Shown piece by piece: positions 1 through 6,143 of a stretch of DNA of 10,321 nucleotides. Origin of the DNA: Pseudomonadota bacterium. GTDB lineage: Bacteria > Pseudomonadota > Alphaproteobacteria > Reyranellales > Reyranellaceae. The notes beneath the pieces are model-generated. The model was given only the letters and a program-made list of their open reading frames with translations, was not told where the DNA came from and did no database searches. The DNA lies in the NCBI GenBank assembly GCA_023386865.1, contig JAEWIV010000195.1, positions 1 to 10,321 on the forward strand. The letters run 5' to 3'. The position numbers were made by a program, and so were the translations under genes. Position 1 is the first letter of the stretch; each line of letters starts with the position of its first letter.

Positions 1-354
1 CGGCACGCCGAGCGGCTGCGGTGACAGCGGCGCCGAGCTGATCGCGCCGCCACTCGATCCCATCGTCGTCGTCGTCGTCTGTGCCGGCGGCGGGGGCGCG
101 AGCGGTGTCGGTGCGGGGTTGGCCTGCAAGGGCGTCGGCGTCGGCTGAGTGGGCGGCGATACGCCGCCGATCTGCGTCTGCAGGCGGTCGTAACAGGCGA
201 GCCGCGACTGGGTCTCGCTCATCTCGCCGCAAATCTGGATGTGGCGGGTGAGGGCGTCGAGCAGGTCATCGCGCGACTGGCCGCGCTGCTGGGCCTCGCT
301 CGTGCCCGCCAACGCCATGCCGGCAACACCGATTAGAAGTGACTGTCGAAGCAT
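1..354 (-). CDS. Secreted Thr/Pro-rich protein with RLACYD motif, partial (C-terminus beyond left edge)
   Basis: The reading frame is open from an ATG at 352-354 to the left edge: 118 codons with no stop. Residues 1-20 form a Sec-type signal peptide (basic MLRQ, hydrophobic core, AGTSEA-QQ cleavage region). Next comes a short segment with ICGEM and, twelve residues after that Cys, RLACYDRL. This Cys...RLACYD pattern is common near the N-terminus of many secreted proteobacterial proteins of unrelated or unknown function, where the two Cys may form a disulfide. From about residue 63 the chain is low-complexity, rich in Pro, Thr, Ala and Ser, with a run of five Thr encoded by an ACG microsatellite. 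It therefore looks like a short N-terminal module plus a flexible linker leading to a domain outside the window. I cannot name a function. It is transcribed in the same direction as pyrBC, 121 bp downstream of pyrC, and probably has its own promoter. Confidence 0.75.
   Translation of the reverse strand, partial: MLRQSLLIGVAGMALAGTSEAQQRGQSRDDLLDALTRHIQICGEMSETQSRLACYDRLQTQIGGVSPPTQPTPTPLQANPAPTPLAPPPPAQTTTTTMGSSGGAISSAPLSPQPLGVP
63..79. repeat. Trinucleotide microsatellite (TCG)5TC
   Basis: Five and two-thirds copies of TCG on the plus strand encode a Thr run (ACG codons) in the partial minus-strand gene. Short in-frame triplet repeats like this can vary in copy number without breaking the frame. 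Confidence 0.7.
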
Positions 355-397
355 CGTGCAACGCCCTGAATGGTGGAAGCGGTCGACCATAGCAGAC

Positions 398-430
398 GAA
401 AAGGCCCTTTGGAGGCGGCTTTTGGGCCCG
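398..430 (-). terminator. Possible weak terminator downstream of pyrBC
   Basis: Read on the minus strand after the pyrC stop and the GC repeats, the sequence contains GGGCCC, AAAAGCC and, a few bases on, GGGCCTTTT. These can fold into an imperfect stem (GGGCC/GGCCC or AAAAG/CTTTT) ending in a four-T run. The T-tract is short and the stem interrupted, so this is only a plausible site for pyrBC transcripts to end. The rest of the 121-bp gap holds the 19-bp repeats and presumably the promoter of the gene at the left edge. Confidence 0.25.
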
Positions 431-487
431 GCGGCGACTACGCGGCCCAGCCGCTATCACGCGGCCCGGCCGCGATCACGCGGCCCT
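425..487. repeat. 19-bp tandem repeat, 3.3 copies, across the pyrC stop codon
   Basis: On the plus strand three consecutive 19-bp units begin at 425, 444 and 463, each opening with GGCCC and closing with ACGC, followed by a partial fourth GGCCC. Units differ at a few central bases. The third unit plus the partial fourth contain a perfect inverted repeat, GGCCGCG-ATCA-CGCGGCC (468-485). Its loop covers most of the pyrC stop codon (476-478). The repeat could act as a GC-rich 3'-end hairpin stabilising or ending pyrBC mRNA; I see no U-tract directly after it. Confidence 0.7.
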
Positions 488-1837
488 CGCAGCCGTCAGG
501 AAAGTTTCGTCGCGATAGATGGTGCGGCCGCCGACGATGGTGGCCATGACCCGGCCTTGCACCGGCCGTTCGTCGAACGGCGTGTTCTTGGTCTTGCTCC
601 ATAGCTCGTCGCGATCGACCTTCCAGGCGTAATCGGCGTCGAACACCACGAGATCCGCCGGCGCACCCTTGGCGAGCTTGCCGCCGGGCAGGCCGAACAG
701 CCGCGCCGGCGTGCTGGCGAGCAAGCGGAACAGCTGCGGCAGGGCGAGATGGCGGTTGTGCACCAGCTCGAGCGAGATCGGCAGCAACGTCTCGAGGCCG
801 ATGCCGCCCGGCTCGGCCTGGGCAAAGGGCACGCGCTTGCTGTCCTGGTCCTGCGGCCGGTGATCCGACACGATGGCGTCGATGATGCCGGCCTTCAGGC
901 CCTCGACCACGGCCATCCTGTCCTTTTCTGACCGCAACGGCGGCACCAGCTTGCCGAAGGTGCGATAGTCGCCGACCGCGAGGTCGTTCAGCGCGAAGTA
1001 GGGCGCGGCGGTATCGCAGGTGATCTTGAGCCCGCGTGCTTTTGCGGCAGCGATCGCCGCGACGGCTTCGGCGGTGGAGACCTTGGCGAGATGCAGGCGG
1101 CCACCGGTCATCTCGGCAAGGCGGATGTCGCGTTCGACCAGCATCACCTCCGCCAGCGGCGGATTGCCCGAGAGGCCGAGCCGCGTCGCCATCTCGCCGC
1201 TGGTCATGTGGCCGCCCGACAGGGTCGGCTCCTGCGGCAGGTGGACGATCAGCGCGTCGAAGGCCTTGGCGTAGTAGAGCGCGCGGCGCAGCACCTGCGC
1301 GTTGCCGACGGCGTGGTCGGCGTCGGTGAAGGCGACGGCCCCGGCCTCGGCCAGCAGGCCCATCTCGGCCAGCTCCTTGCCCTCCAGCCCCACGGTCAGC
1401 GCGCCATAGGCGTACATGTTCACCAGCTTGATCTGGCGGGCGCGGCGGGCGACGAACTCGATCAGCGAGGCGTCGTCGAACGGCGGCTCGTTGTCGGGCA
1501 GCAGCACCATCGAGGTGATGCCGCCCACCGCGGCGGCAGCACCAGCGCTCGCCAGCGTCTCCTTGTGCTCCTCGCCCGGCTCGCCGGTATGGACGCGCGT
1601 GTCGACCAGGCCGGGCGCGAGATAGAGGCCGCGGCAGTCGACCGACTGGATGCCGTAGGGCGCGCCGGAGGCGAACAGGCTGGGGCCGTAGTCGGCGATC
1701 TTGCCGTCGCTGATCAGCACCGCGCCCTGGTACTCGGCGTCGCCCGTGGGGTCGATGATGCGGGCGTTGATGTAGGCGGTCGATCCGCTGTGCTGTGGCG
1801 CCAGGCGGTCGATCGTGCCGGTGACGCTGCGGCTCAC
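476..1837 (-). CDS. pyrC: Dihydroorotase-like protein encoded with PyrB, probably catalytically degenerate
   Basis: This 453-residue amidohydrolase-superfamily protein matches class I dihydroorotases over its whole length: N-terminal beta-sandwich, TIM barrel from about residue 72, C-terminal sandwich with GAPADLVVFD. Family members normally read D-x-H-x-H-x-R-E-P-G at the first strand. Here the stretch is DTRVHTGEPG (79-88), so the first metal His is Arg81 and the substrate Arg is Gly85. TPHH is AAPYF (277-281). Still present are His83, Asp172, His199, His249, Asp325 and the NPPLR-like VPPLR (298-302). Pseudomonas-type pyrBC' operons encode an inactive dihydroorotase needed to assemble aspartate carbamoyltransferase, and I infer the same role here. 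A true PyrC would then be encoded elsewhere. It starts with GTG, overlapping the pyrB stop as GTGA, with GGGAG seven bases upstream, so translation is coupled. Residual activity cannot be excluded. Confidence 0.9.
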   Translation of the reverse strand: MSRSVTGTIDRLAPQHSGSTAYINARIIDPTGDAEYQGAVLISDGKIADYGPSLFASGAPYGIQSVDCRGLYLAPGLVDTRVHTGEPGEEHKETLASAGAAAAVGGITSMVLLPDNEPPFDDASLIEFVARRARQIKLVNMYAYGALTVGLEGKELAEMGLLAEAGAVAFTDADHAVGNAQVLRRALYYAKAFDALIVHLPQEPTLSGGHMTSGEMATRLGLSGNPPLAEVMLVERDIRLAEMTGGRLHLAKVSTAEAVAAIAAAKARGLKITCDTAAPYFALNDLAVGDYRTFGKLVPPLRSEKDRMAVVEGLKAGIIDAIVSDHRPQDQDSKRVPFAQAEPGGIGLETLLPISLELVHNRHLALPQLFRLLASTPARLFGLPGGKLAKGAPADLVVFDADYAWKVDRDELWSKTKNTPFDERPVQGRVMATIVGGRTIYRDETFLTAARAA

Positions 1838-2802
1838 GCCGCCGCTCCCGACAGCGCGTTGCGCCGCCCGCCGATCAGCGCGTCCAGACAGGCCATGCGC
1901 ACGGCCACGCCCATCTCGACCTGCTCGTGGATCACCGAGCGGTCGATGTCGTCGGCGACCTCGGAGTCGATCTCGACGCCGCGGTTCATCGGTCCGGGAT
2001 GCATGATCAGCGCGTCGGGCTTGGCGAACTTGAGCTTTTCCGAATCTAGGCCGAAGAAGCGGAAGTATTCGCTGATCGAGGGCACGAACGAGCCCTGCAT
2101 GCGCTCGGTCTGCAGGCGCAGCATCATGACGATGTCGACGTCCTTGAGCCCGGTCTTCATGCTGTAGTGGACCTCGACACCCATGCGATCGACGTCGGTC
2201 GGCATCAGGGTCGGCGGTCCCACCACCCGCACGCGCGCGCCCATGATCTGCAGCAGATGAATGTTCGAGCGCGCCACGCGGCTGTGCATGATGTCGCCGC
2301 AGATCGCCACCAGCAGGCCTTCCAGGCTGCCGCGGCGTCGCCGGATGGTGAGCGCGTCGAGCAGCGCCTGGGTCGGATGCTCGTGCTGGCCGTCGCCGCC
2401 GTTGATGACGGCGCAGTTCACCTTCTGCGACAGGAGATTGACCGCGCCCGATTCATGGTGCCGCACGACGATGGCGTCGGGCCGCATGGCGTTCAGCGTC
2501 ATCGCCGTGTCGAGCAGCGTCTCGCCCTTGCGCACCGAGGAGGTGGCGACATCCATGTTGATCACGTCGGCGCCCAGCCGTTTGGCCGCGACCTCGAAGC
2601 TGGTGCGCGTGCGTGTCGAGTTCTCGAAGAACAGGTTGATCACCGTCCGCCCGGCCAGCACGTCGCGCCGCTTGTCGATGGAGCGGTTCTGGTCGATGTA
2701 GCTTTCGGATAGGTCGAGCAGGCCCGAAATGGTTTCAGGCGCAAGTCCCTCGATGCCGAGCAGATGGGGCAACCTCGGCACGCCCACGCGTTTTCTTGTC
2801 AC
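1834..2802 (-). CDS. pyrB: Aspartate carbamoyltransferase catalytic subunit
   Basis: PyrB condenses carbamoyl phosphate and L-aspartate into carbamoyl-aspartate, the committed step of pyrimidine synthesis, in the cytoplasm. At 322 residues it has the usual length. Family signatures are clear: the carbamoyl-phosphate loop STRTRTS at 62-68, SSVRKGE at 88-94 with the mobile-loop Lys92, the HPTQALLD block at 142-149, and HPGPMNRG at 268-275. The start is a GTG at 2800-2802; no strong Shine-Dalgarno lies before it, and no better in-frame start precedes the conserved N-terminus. The 3' end overlaps the dihydroorotase homologue, so the two are co-translated, as in class A dodecameric ATCases where PyrB pairs with a DHOase-like subunit. 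No regulatory pyrI gene is visible. The 65-bp gap upstream separates it from the GFA gene; I see no convincing attenuator there. Confidence 0.96.
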   Translation of the reverse strand: MTRKRVGVPRLPHLLGIEGLAPETISGLLDLSESYIDQNRSIDKRRDVLAGRTVINLFFENSTRTRTSFEVAAKRLGADVINMDVATSSVRKGETLLDTAMTLNAMRPDAIVVRHHESGAVNLLSQKVNCAVINGGDGQHEHPTQALLDALTIRRRRGSLEGLLVAICGDIMHSRVARSNIHLLQIMGARVRVVGPPTLMPTDVDRMGVEVHYSMKTGLKDVDIVMMLRLQTERMQGSFVPSISEYFRFFGLDSEKLKFAKPDALIMHPGPMNRGVEIDSEVADDIDRSVIHEQVEMGVAVRMACLDALIGGRRNALSGAAA

Positions 2803-2867
2803 TAAAGCGCGACGTTAAGCACGCTGGAGCGGGCCCCGCAAGGCGGCGTTCTGGTGGATAAATAAGG

Positions 2868-3218
2868 TCACAGTTTCAGCCACGGCAACCGCTCGTCTGC
2901 GAAGGCGTGGCCGGTCGGCGCGAGCGTCGCAGGATCGTCGAAGGCGCCGACATGAAGGTGGATTTCGCCCGGCCAACGGTCGCCTTGGTAGGTCAAGGTC
3001 GAGCCGCAGCGTGCGCAGAAGCCGCGCCGAACACCAGGCGACGATTCGAAAGAGGACAGGTCACCGGTGAAGCGGACCTGCGACGCCTCGAAGCCGGCAA
3101 AGGCGGAGACCGGGGCGCCGGTGTGCCGGCGGCAGCTCTGGCAATGGCAGTAGGCGGTCCACTTGGGTGGGCCGTCGGCGGTGAAGCGGACGTTTCCGCA
3201 AAGGCAGCGGCCATCCAT
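2868..3218 (-). CDS. GFA-domain (CENP-V/glutathione-dependent formaldehyde-activating-like) zinc protein
   Basis: This 116-residue protein carries the full Cys set of the GFA fold: CLC at residues 5-7, CHCQSC at 24-29 and CARCGS at 68-73, which bind structural and labile zinc in characterised members. Such proteins are often annotated as S-(hydroxymethyl)glutathione synthase-like, but the small stand-alone bacterial versions mostly have no proven reaction, so I do not assign one. An ATG at 3225-3227 overlaps the upstream citrate-synthase stop as ATGA, but the AGGAG there lies only one base before it. The ATG at 3216-3218 sits ten bases from that AGGAG and gives the family-typical start MDGRCLCG, so I prefer it. 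Either way it is translationally coupled to the HTH-citrate synthase gene. Confidence 0.88.
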   Translation of the reverse strand: MDGRCLCGNVRFTADGPPKWTAYCHCQSCRRHTGAPVSAFAGFEASQVRFTGDLSSFESSPGVRRGFCARCGSTLTYQGDRWPGEIHLHVGAFDDPATLAPTGHAFADERLPWLKL

Positions 3219-3223
3219 CGTTC

Positions 3224-4429
3224 TCATTCTCCTGGCCGGGGGCCGGTGTAGCGGGCGCGCGGTCGGATCAGGGCGGCATGCGCCGACTGCTCCAGCGCGT
3301 GAGCGATCCAGCCCACGGTACGGCCCAGCAGGAAGAGGGCAAGCGCGGAATCCTTGGGCAGGCGGAGCACGCGCTCGACCACCACCGTCGTGAAGTCGAC
3401 GTTCGGCTTGCGGTCGATCAGGCGTTCTCCGGCTGCGGCCAGGCGTTCGGCGAAGGCAAGCTCTGGCGAGCTGGGCACGGTCTCGCGCAGCAGGGCGAAC
3501 AGGGTGGCGGCACGCACATCGCCGTCGGCATAGAGCTGATGGCCGAAGCCCGGGATGTAGATGCGATCGCGCACGCGCTGCACCAGCTCGGCATCGAGGT
3601 CGCGGGCCCCCTGCAGGTCGTCGAACAGCGAGGCGACGCGCCGCGTCAGGCCGCCGTGGCGCGGGCCGTTCAGCGCGGCGAGGCCGGCCATGGTGGCGCC
3701 GTAGAGATTGGCCCCGGTCGAGGCGACGACGCGGGCGGCGAAGGCCGAAGCGTTGAACTCGTGATCGGCCGACAGCACCAGCGCCGCGCGCAAGAGCGGG
3801 GCGCGCTCCGGCGGCACCTTCCAGGCGGCGGCGAGCTCCTCATGGACGGGCAGCGCCGAGAGCGGCCGCGCCGTCACCGCGGCCGTCAGGAGCCGCAGCA
3901 CGCGCACGCCGGTTTCCAGCATGGCGCCGCGATCCTCCACCCAGCTCGGATGGTCGAGCGCGGCCGCGGCCGGCAGGACGACCAGGCAGCGGTCGACCGG
4001 CCCCAACGTCGCCGCGGCCAGCCAGGCCCTGCGCAACGCCGTGGTCATCGGCGGCAGGTTGGCGGCCGCGAAAGGCCGCTCGTCGCAGTCCCACAGGAGA
4101 CGCGCCACCTCCTCGAGCGATGCCGTACGCGCCAGCACGGCAGCGTCGCGGCCGCGATAGTAGAGACGGTTGTTCTCGATCAGGGTCAGCGATGATTCGA
4201 GGACCGGCGTGCCGAAGTCGAGCGCGTGGTTGGCGATCGATTCGGCCTTCCGCCCGACGTCGCGCCGCCGTTTCAGGCGCGCGACATCGTCGGCGCGATA
4301 GCGCCGCTCGCGCCGGCCATCGATGGACTCGGAGCGCAGCAGGCCGCGACTGACATAGGCATAGAGCGTTGCCGCCGACACGCCGAGCCGCCGCGCGGCT
4401 TCTCGAGAACTCAGCCATTCATTCGCCAT
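3224..4429 (-). CDS. Citrate-synthase-family protein with N-terminal helix-turn-helix (putative regulator)
   Basis: The 401-residue protein has two parts. Residues 4-52 are a MerR/excisionase-type HTH: WLSSREAARRLGVSAATLY, then the wing with RRERRYRADDVARL. Residues 65-400 are a citrate synthase fold. Counterparts of the active-site residues are seen: His223 (ADHEFNAS), His258 (GPRHGG), His297 (GFGHQLY), Asp345 (NVDF), Arg370 and Arg389/391 (RPRARYTG). The usual Arg after the third His (GFGHR.YK) is Gln298. It may keep citrate or methylcitrate synthase chemistry, or use the pocket to sense acyl-CoA or oxaloacetate while binding DNA; the latter is inference. I chose the ATG at 4427-4429 because the HTH begins right after it. 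It has no Shine-Dalgarno, and TTGTCA plus an AT-rich -10 region sit so close that the mRNA may be leaderless. It lies divergent from a second citrate synthase and upstream of the GFA gene. Confidence 0.92.
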   Translation of the reverse strand: MANEWLSSREAARRLGVSAATLYAYVSRGLLRSESIDGRRERRYRADDVARLKRRRDVGRKAESIANHALDFGTPVLESSLTLIENNRLYYRGRDAAVLARTASLEEVARLLWDCDERPFAAANLPPMTTALRRAWLAAATLGPVDRCLVVLPAAAALDHPSWVEDRGAMLETGVRVLRLLTAAVTARPLSALPVHEELAAAWKVPPERAPLLRAALVLSADHEFNASAFAARVVASTGANLYGATMAGLAALNGPRHGGLTRRVASLFDDLQGARDLDAELVQRVRDRIYIPGFGHQLYADGDVRAATLFALLRETVPSSPELAFAERLAAAGERLIDRKPNVDFTTVVVERVLRLPKDSALALFLLGRTVGWIAHALEQSAHAALIRPRARYTGPRPGE

Positions 4430-4433
4430 GGTG

Positions 4434-4469
4434 ATATATTGATCAATGTAATCAAGATTGACAATATAT
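4434..4469. promoter_or_regulatory. AT-rich inverted repeat between divergent citrate synthase genes (candidate operator)
   Basis: The left arm ATATATTGATCAAT (4434-4447) mirrors the right arm ATTGACAATATAT (4457-4469): the reverse complement of the right arm is ATATATTGTCAAT, identical apart from one extra A in the left arm. The centre is about 4452. The left arm also contains the perfect palindrome TTGATCAA. The dyad covers the promoter-like elements on both strands (TTGTCA at 4464-4459 on minus; TATATT at 4465-4470 on plus). A binding protein would therefore control both divergent genes, most simply the HTH-citrate synthase encoded alongside. Confidence 0.65.
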
Positions 4470-4497
4470 TTATGTCGTTCGACCTTCACCGTGATCT

Positions 4498-4506
4498 GGA
4501 AGGGGA
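4498..4506 (+). promoter_or_regulatory. Ribosome binding site of the plus-strand citrate synthase
   Basis: The purine stretch GGAAGGGGA ends six bases before the ATG at 4513. It fixes that start and contrasts with the divergent gene, which has no such site. Confidence 0.7.
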
Positions 4507-4512
4507 CAAAGC

Positions 4513-5598
4513 ATGCTGCTGACACGGGTGAACAGCGGCCTCGACGGTATCGTCGTGGCCGATACGGCGATGAGCGAGGTCGATGGCGAGGCCGGCCGGC
4601 TGGTCGTGCGCGGACACGCGATCGAGGAACTGACGGCCACGCGCGGCTTCGAGGGCGTCGCTGCGCTGTTGTGGGAAGGCTACGCCGAGGGCGGCGGCGA
4701 CGAGGTGGCGGTGCGCGCGGGTCTGGCGGCGGCGCGCAGGCGCGCCTTCGCCGACGTGCCGAGGTTCCTCGCCGCGACGCGCGGCCTCGAGCCCATCGAG
4801 GCCCTCAGGGTCGGCATCGGCATGCTGCCCGACAACGACCGGACGCCGCATCATTTCCTCGTCTGCGGCGCCATGCCGGTCTTCCTGGCGGCGGTGCTCA
4901 ACGCCGACAAGTCGCTGGCGCCGATCGCGCCCGATCCCGCGCTCGACACGGCGCAGGACTTCCTGCGCATGGTGCGCGGCCACCGGGCCGGCGCCGTCTT
5001 CGAGAAGGCACTCGACACCTATCTCGCGACCATCGCCGATCACGGGTTCAATGCGTCGACCTTCACCGCGCGCGTGGTGGCCTCGACGCAGGCCGGCCTG
5101 ATCTCGTCGGTGCTGGCCGGCCTTTGCGCCCTCAAAGGACCGCTGCACGGCGGCGCCCCGGGGCCGGTGCTCGACATGCTGGACGAGATCGGCGACGCGG
5201 CGCGAGCCGAGGCATGGTTCGACGATGCGTTTGCCAAGGGCGTGACCCTGATGGGCTTCGGCCATCGCATCTACAAGGTGCGTGACCCGCGCGCGGACGT
5301 GCTGAAGGCCGCGGTCGCCACCCTGCCGGCGACGGCCGGGCGTCTCGCCTATGCGTCGGCGGTCGAGCAGGGCGCCATCGCCGCCCTGCGGCGGCACAAG
5401 CCGGGCCGGCGGCTCGACACCAATGTCGAGTACTACACCGCGCTTCTGCTCGAGGCGCTGGAGATCCCTCGCAGCGCTTTCACGGCCCTGTTCGCGGTCG
5501 GCCGCACCGCCGGCTGGTGCGCCCACGTCTTCGAGCAAGAGAAGGGCGGCCGCATTATCCGCCCGCAGTCGAACTATGTCGGGCCGCGGCCTGTTTAG
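4513..5598 (+). CDS. Citrate synthase family protein (citrate/2-methylcitrate synthase paralogue)
   Basis: At 361 residues this is a citrate synthase fold without any DNA-binding domain, expected to condense oxaloacetate with acetyl-CoA or propionyl-CoA. Visible landmarks are His177 (ADHGFNAST), His212 (GPLHGG), His251 (GFGHRIYK), Arg331 (GRTAGW) and Arg350 (IIRPQSNYVGP). The usual catalytic Asp in NVDFYS is Glu306 here (NVEYYTA). From memory, some actinobacterial CitA-like paralogues also have Glu there, so this may be a subfamily trait rather than decay, but turnover or substrate may differ from the housekeeping GltA. The start is set by a strong purine-rich site six bases upstream. It is divergent from the HTH-citrate synthase and shares its AT-rich promoter region. 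At the 3' end it converges with the exported-protein gene, overlapping by four bases, with no room for an intergenic terminator. Confidence 0.93.
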   Translation: MLLTRVNSGLDGIVVADTAMSEVDGEAGRLVVRGHAIEELTATRGFEGVAALLWEGYAEGGGDEVAVRAGLAAARRRAFADVPRFLAATRGLEPIEALRVGIGMLPDNDRTPHHFLVCGAMPVFLAAVLNADKSLAPIAPDPALDTAQDFLRMVRGHRAGAVFEKALDTYLATIADHGFNASTFTARVVASTQAGLISSVLAGLCALKGPLHGGAPGPVLDMLDEIGDAARAEAWFDDAFAKGVTLMGFGHRIYKVRDPRADVLKAAVATLPATAGRLAYASAVEQGAIAALRRHKPGRRLDTNVEYYTALLLEALEIPRSAFTALFAVGRTAGWCAHVFEQEKGGRIIRPQSNYVGPRPV

Positions 5599-6143
5599 GC
5601 TTTCTTCACGGCGGCACCGCGCCAGGTACGCGCGCGGGTGCCGGCGGCATCGAACACCCAGAGGATGATGTCGCCGCCGGTCGGCGTGAACCGGACCGTG
5701 AAGTGGCGGCGCCAGAAGCTGCCGTCGGCGTGAGCGAACAAGGCCTCCGTGCCGAGGAGGCCGCGGCCGGCCGTGAGGGTCGCCGAACGCGGCCCATGCC
5801 GGGACTCGTTGGCGGCGAGCACGGCGACCCCGTCGATCAGCGGGCCGAAGACCAGCAGCTCGCCGCTGGCGGCGGTCTGCATCGGGCCGCCGTCGATGCG
5901 CAGGCGGATCGACGGCAGGTCGTCGACGGCGCGGATGTCGAACTGCACGCCGAAGGGTGCGGGGTCGTCGCGATCGACGCGCGGATCGGCGGGCGGTGGG
6001 TAGATGTCCTCGAGCGGGATCGAGCGATAGAACTGCACGGCTCCGTCATATGTGCCGATCCATGCCGTCAGCAGGCCTGCCTGAGCGTGCGTGAGCGCCG
6101 GCATGAAGGCGGCCGCGCCGAGCAGGGTGCGCCGGGCGATCAT
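5595..6143 (-). CDS. Exported protein of unknown family, last gene of the PhyH-b561-YceI operon
   Basis: This 182-residue protein starts with MIARRTLLGAAAFMP, a twin-Arg plus hydrophobic stretch ending near THAQA at residues 18-22. It is likely exported by Tat or Sec, though the RR context lacks a full SRRxFLK. The mature part looks beta-rich, with charged segments (DPRVDRDDPAP at 53-63) and a C-terminal stretch with SFWRRHFTVRF and ILWVFDAAG. I do not recognise the family and assign no function. The ATG at 6141-6143 overlaps the YceI stop as ATGA, so it is co-translated and probably acts in the same periplasmic process. Its own stop overlaps the end of the convergent citrate synthase gene. 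Confidence 0.8.
   Translation of the reverse strand: MIARRTLLGAAAFMPALTHAQAGLLTAWIGTYDGAVQFYRSIPLEDIYPPPADPRVDRDDPAPFGVQFDIRAVDDLPSIRLRIDGGPMQTAASGELLVFGPLIDGVAVLAANESRHGPRSATLTAGRGLLGTEALFAHADGSFWRRHFTVRFTPTGGDIILWVFDAAGTRARTWRGAAVKKA

Noticed and set aside
425..487. CRISPR-like array
   Set aside because: The units are contiguous 19-bp tandem repeats with no spacers and no cas genes nearby.
1091..2167. Long plus-strand open frame (358 codons) opposite pyrC and pyrB
   Set aside because: Composition (His, Arg, Gln, Gly, Ala-rich) and position are those of an antisense shadow in GC-rich coding DNA; the minus-strand genes have clear family motifs.
2803..2867. Attenuator or riboswitch ahead of pyrB
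   Set aside because: No convincing leader peptide, alternative hairpins or U-tract in the 65-bp gap.
4458..4486. Perfect TTGACA at 4458-4463 as the -35 box of the plus-strand citrate synthase
   Set aside because: At the proper 17-base spacing the sequence is GACCTT, not a -10 box. TTGACA is better seen as part of the right arm of the dyad.
4430..4525. 32-residue extension of the HTH-citrate synthase to a GTG at 4525
   Set aside because: It would run through the whole AT-rich promoter region and across the start of the divergent gene. The HTH begins directly after the ATG at 4429.
4486..5538. Long minus-strand open frame (350 codons) opposite the plus-strand citrate synthase
   Set aside because: Arg/Gly/Ala-rich shadow with no domain; the plus-strand frame has an intact citrate synthase.
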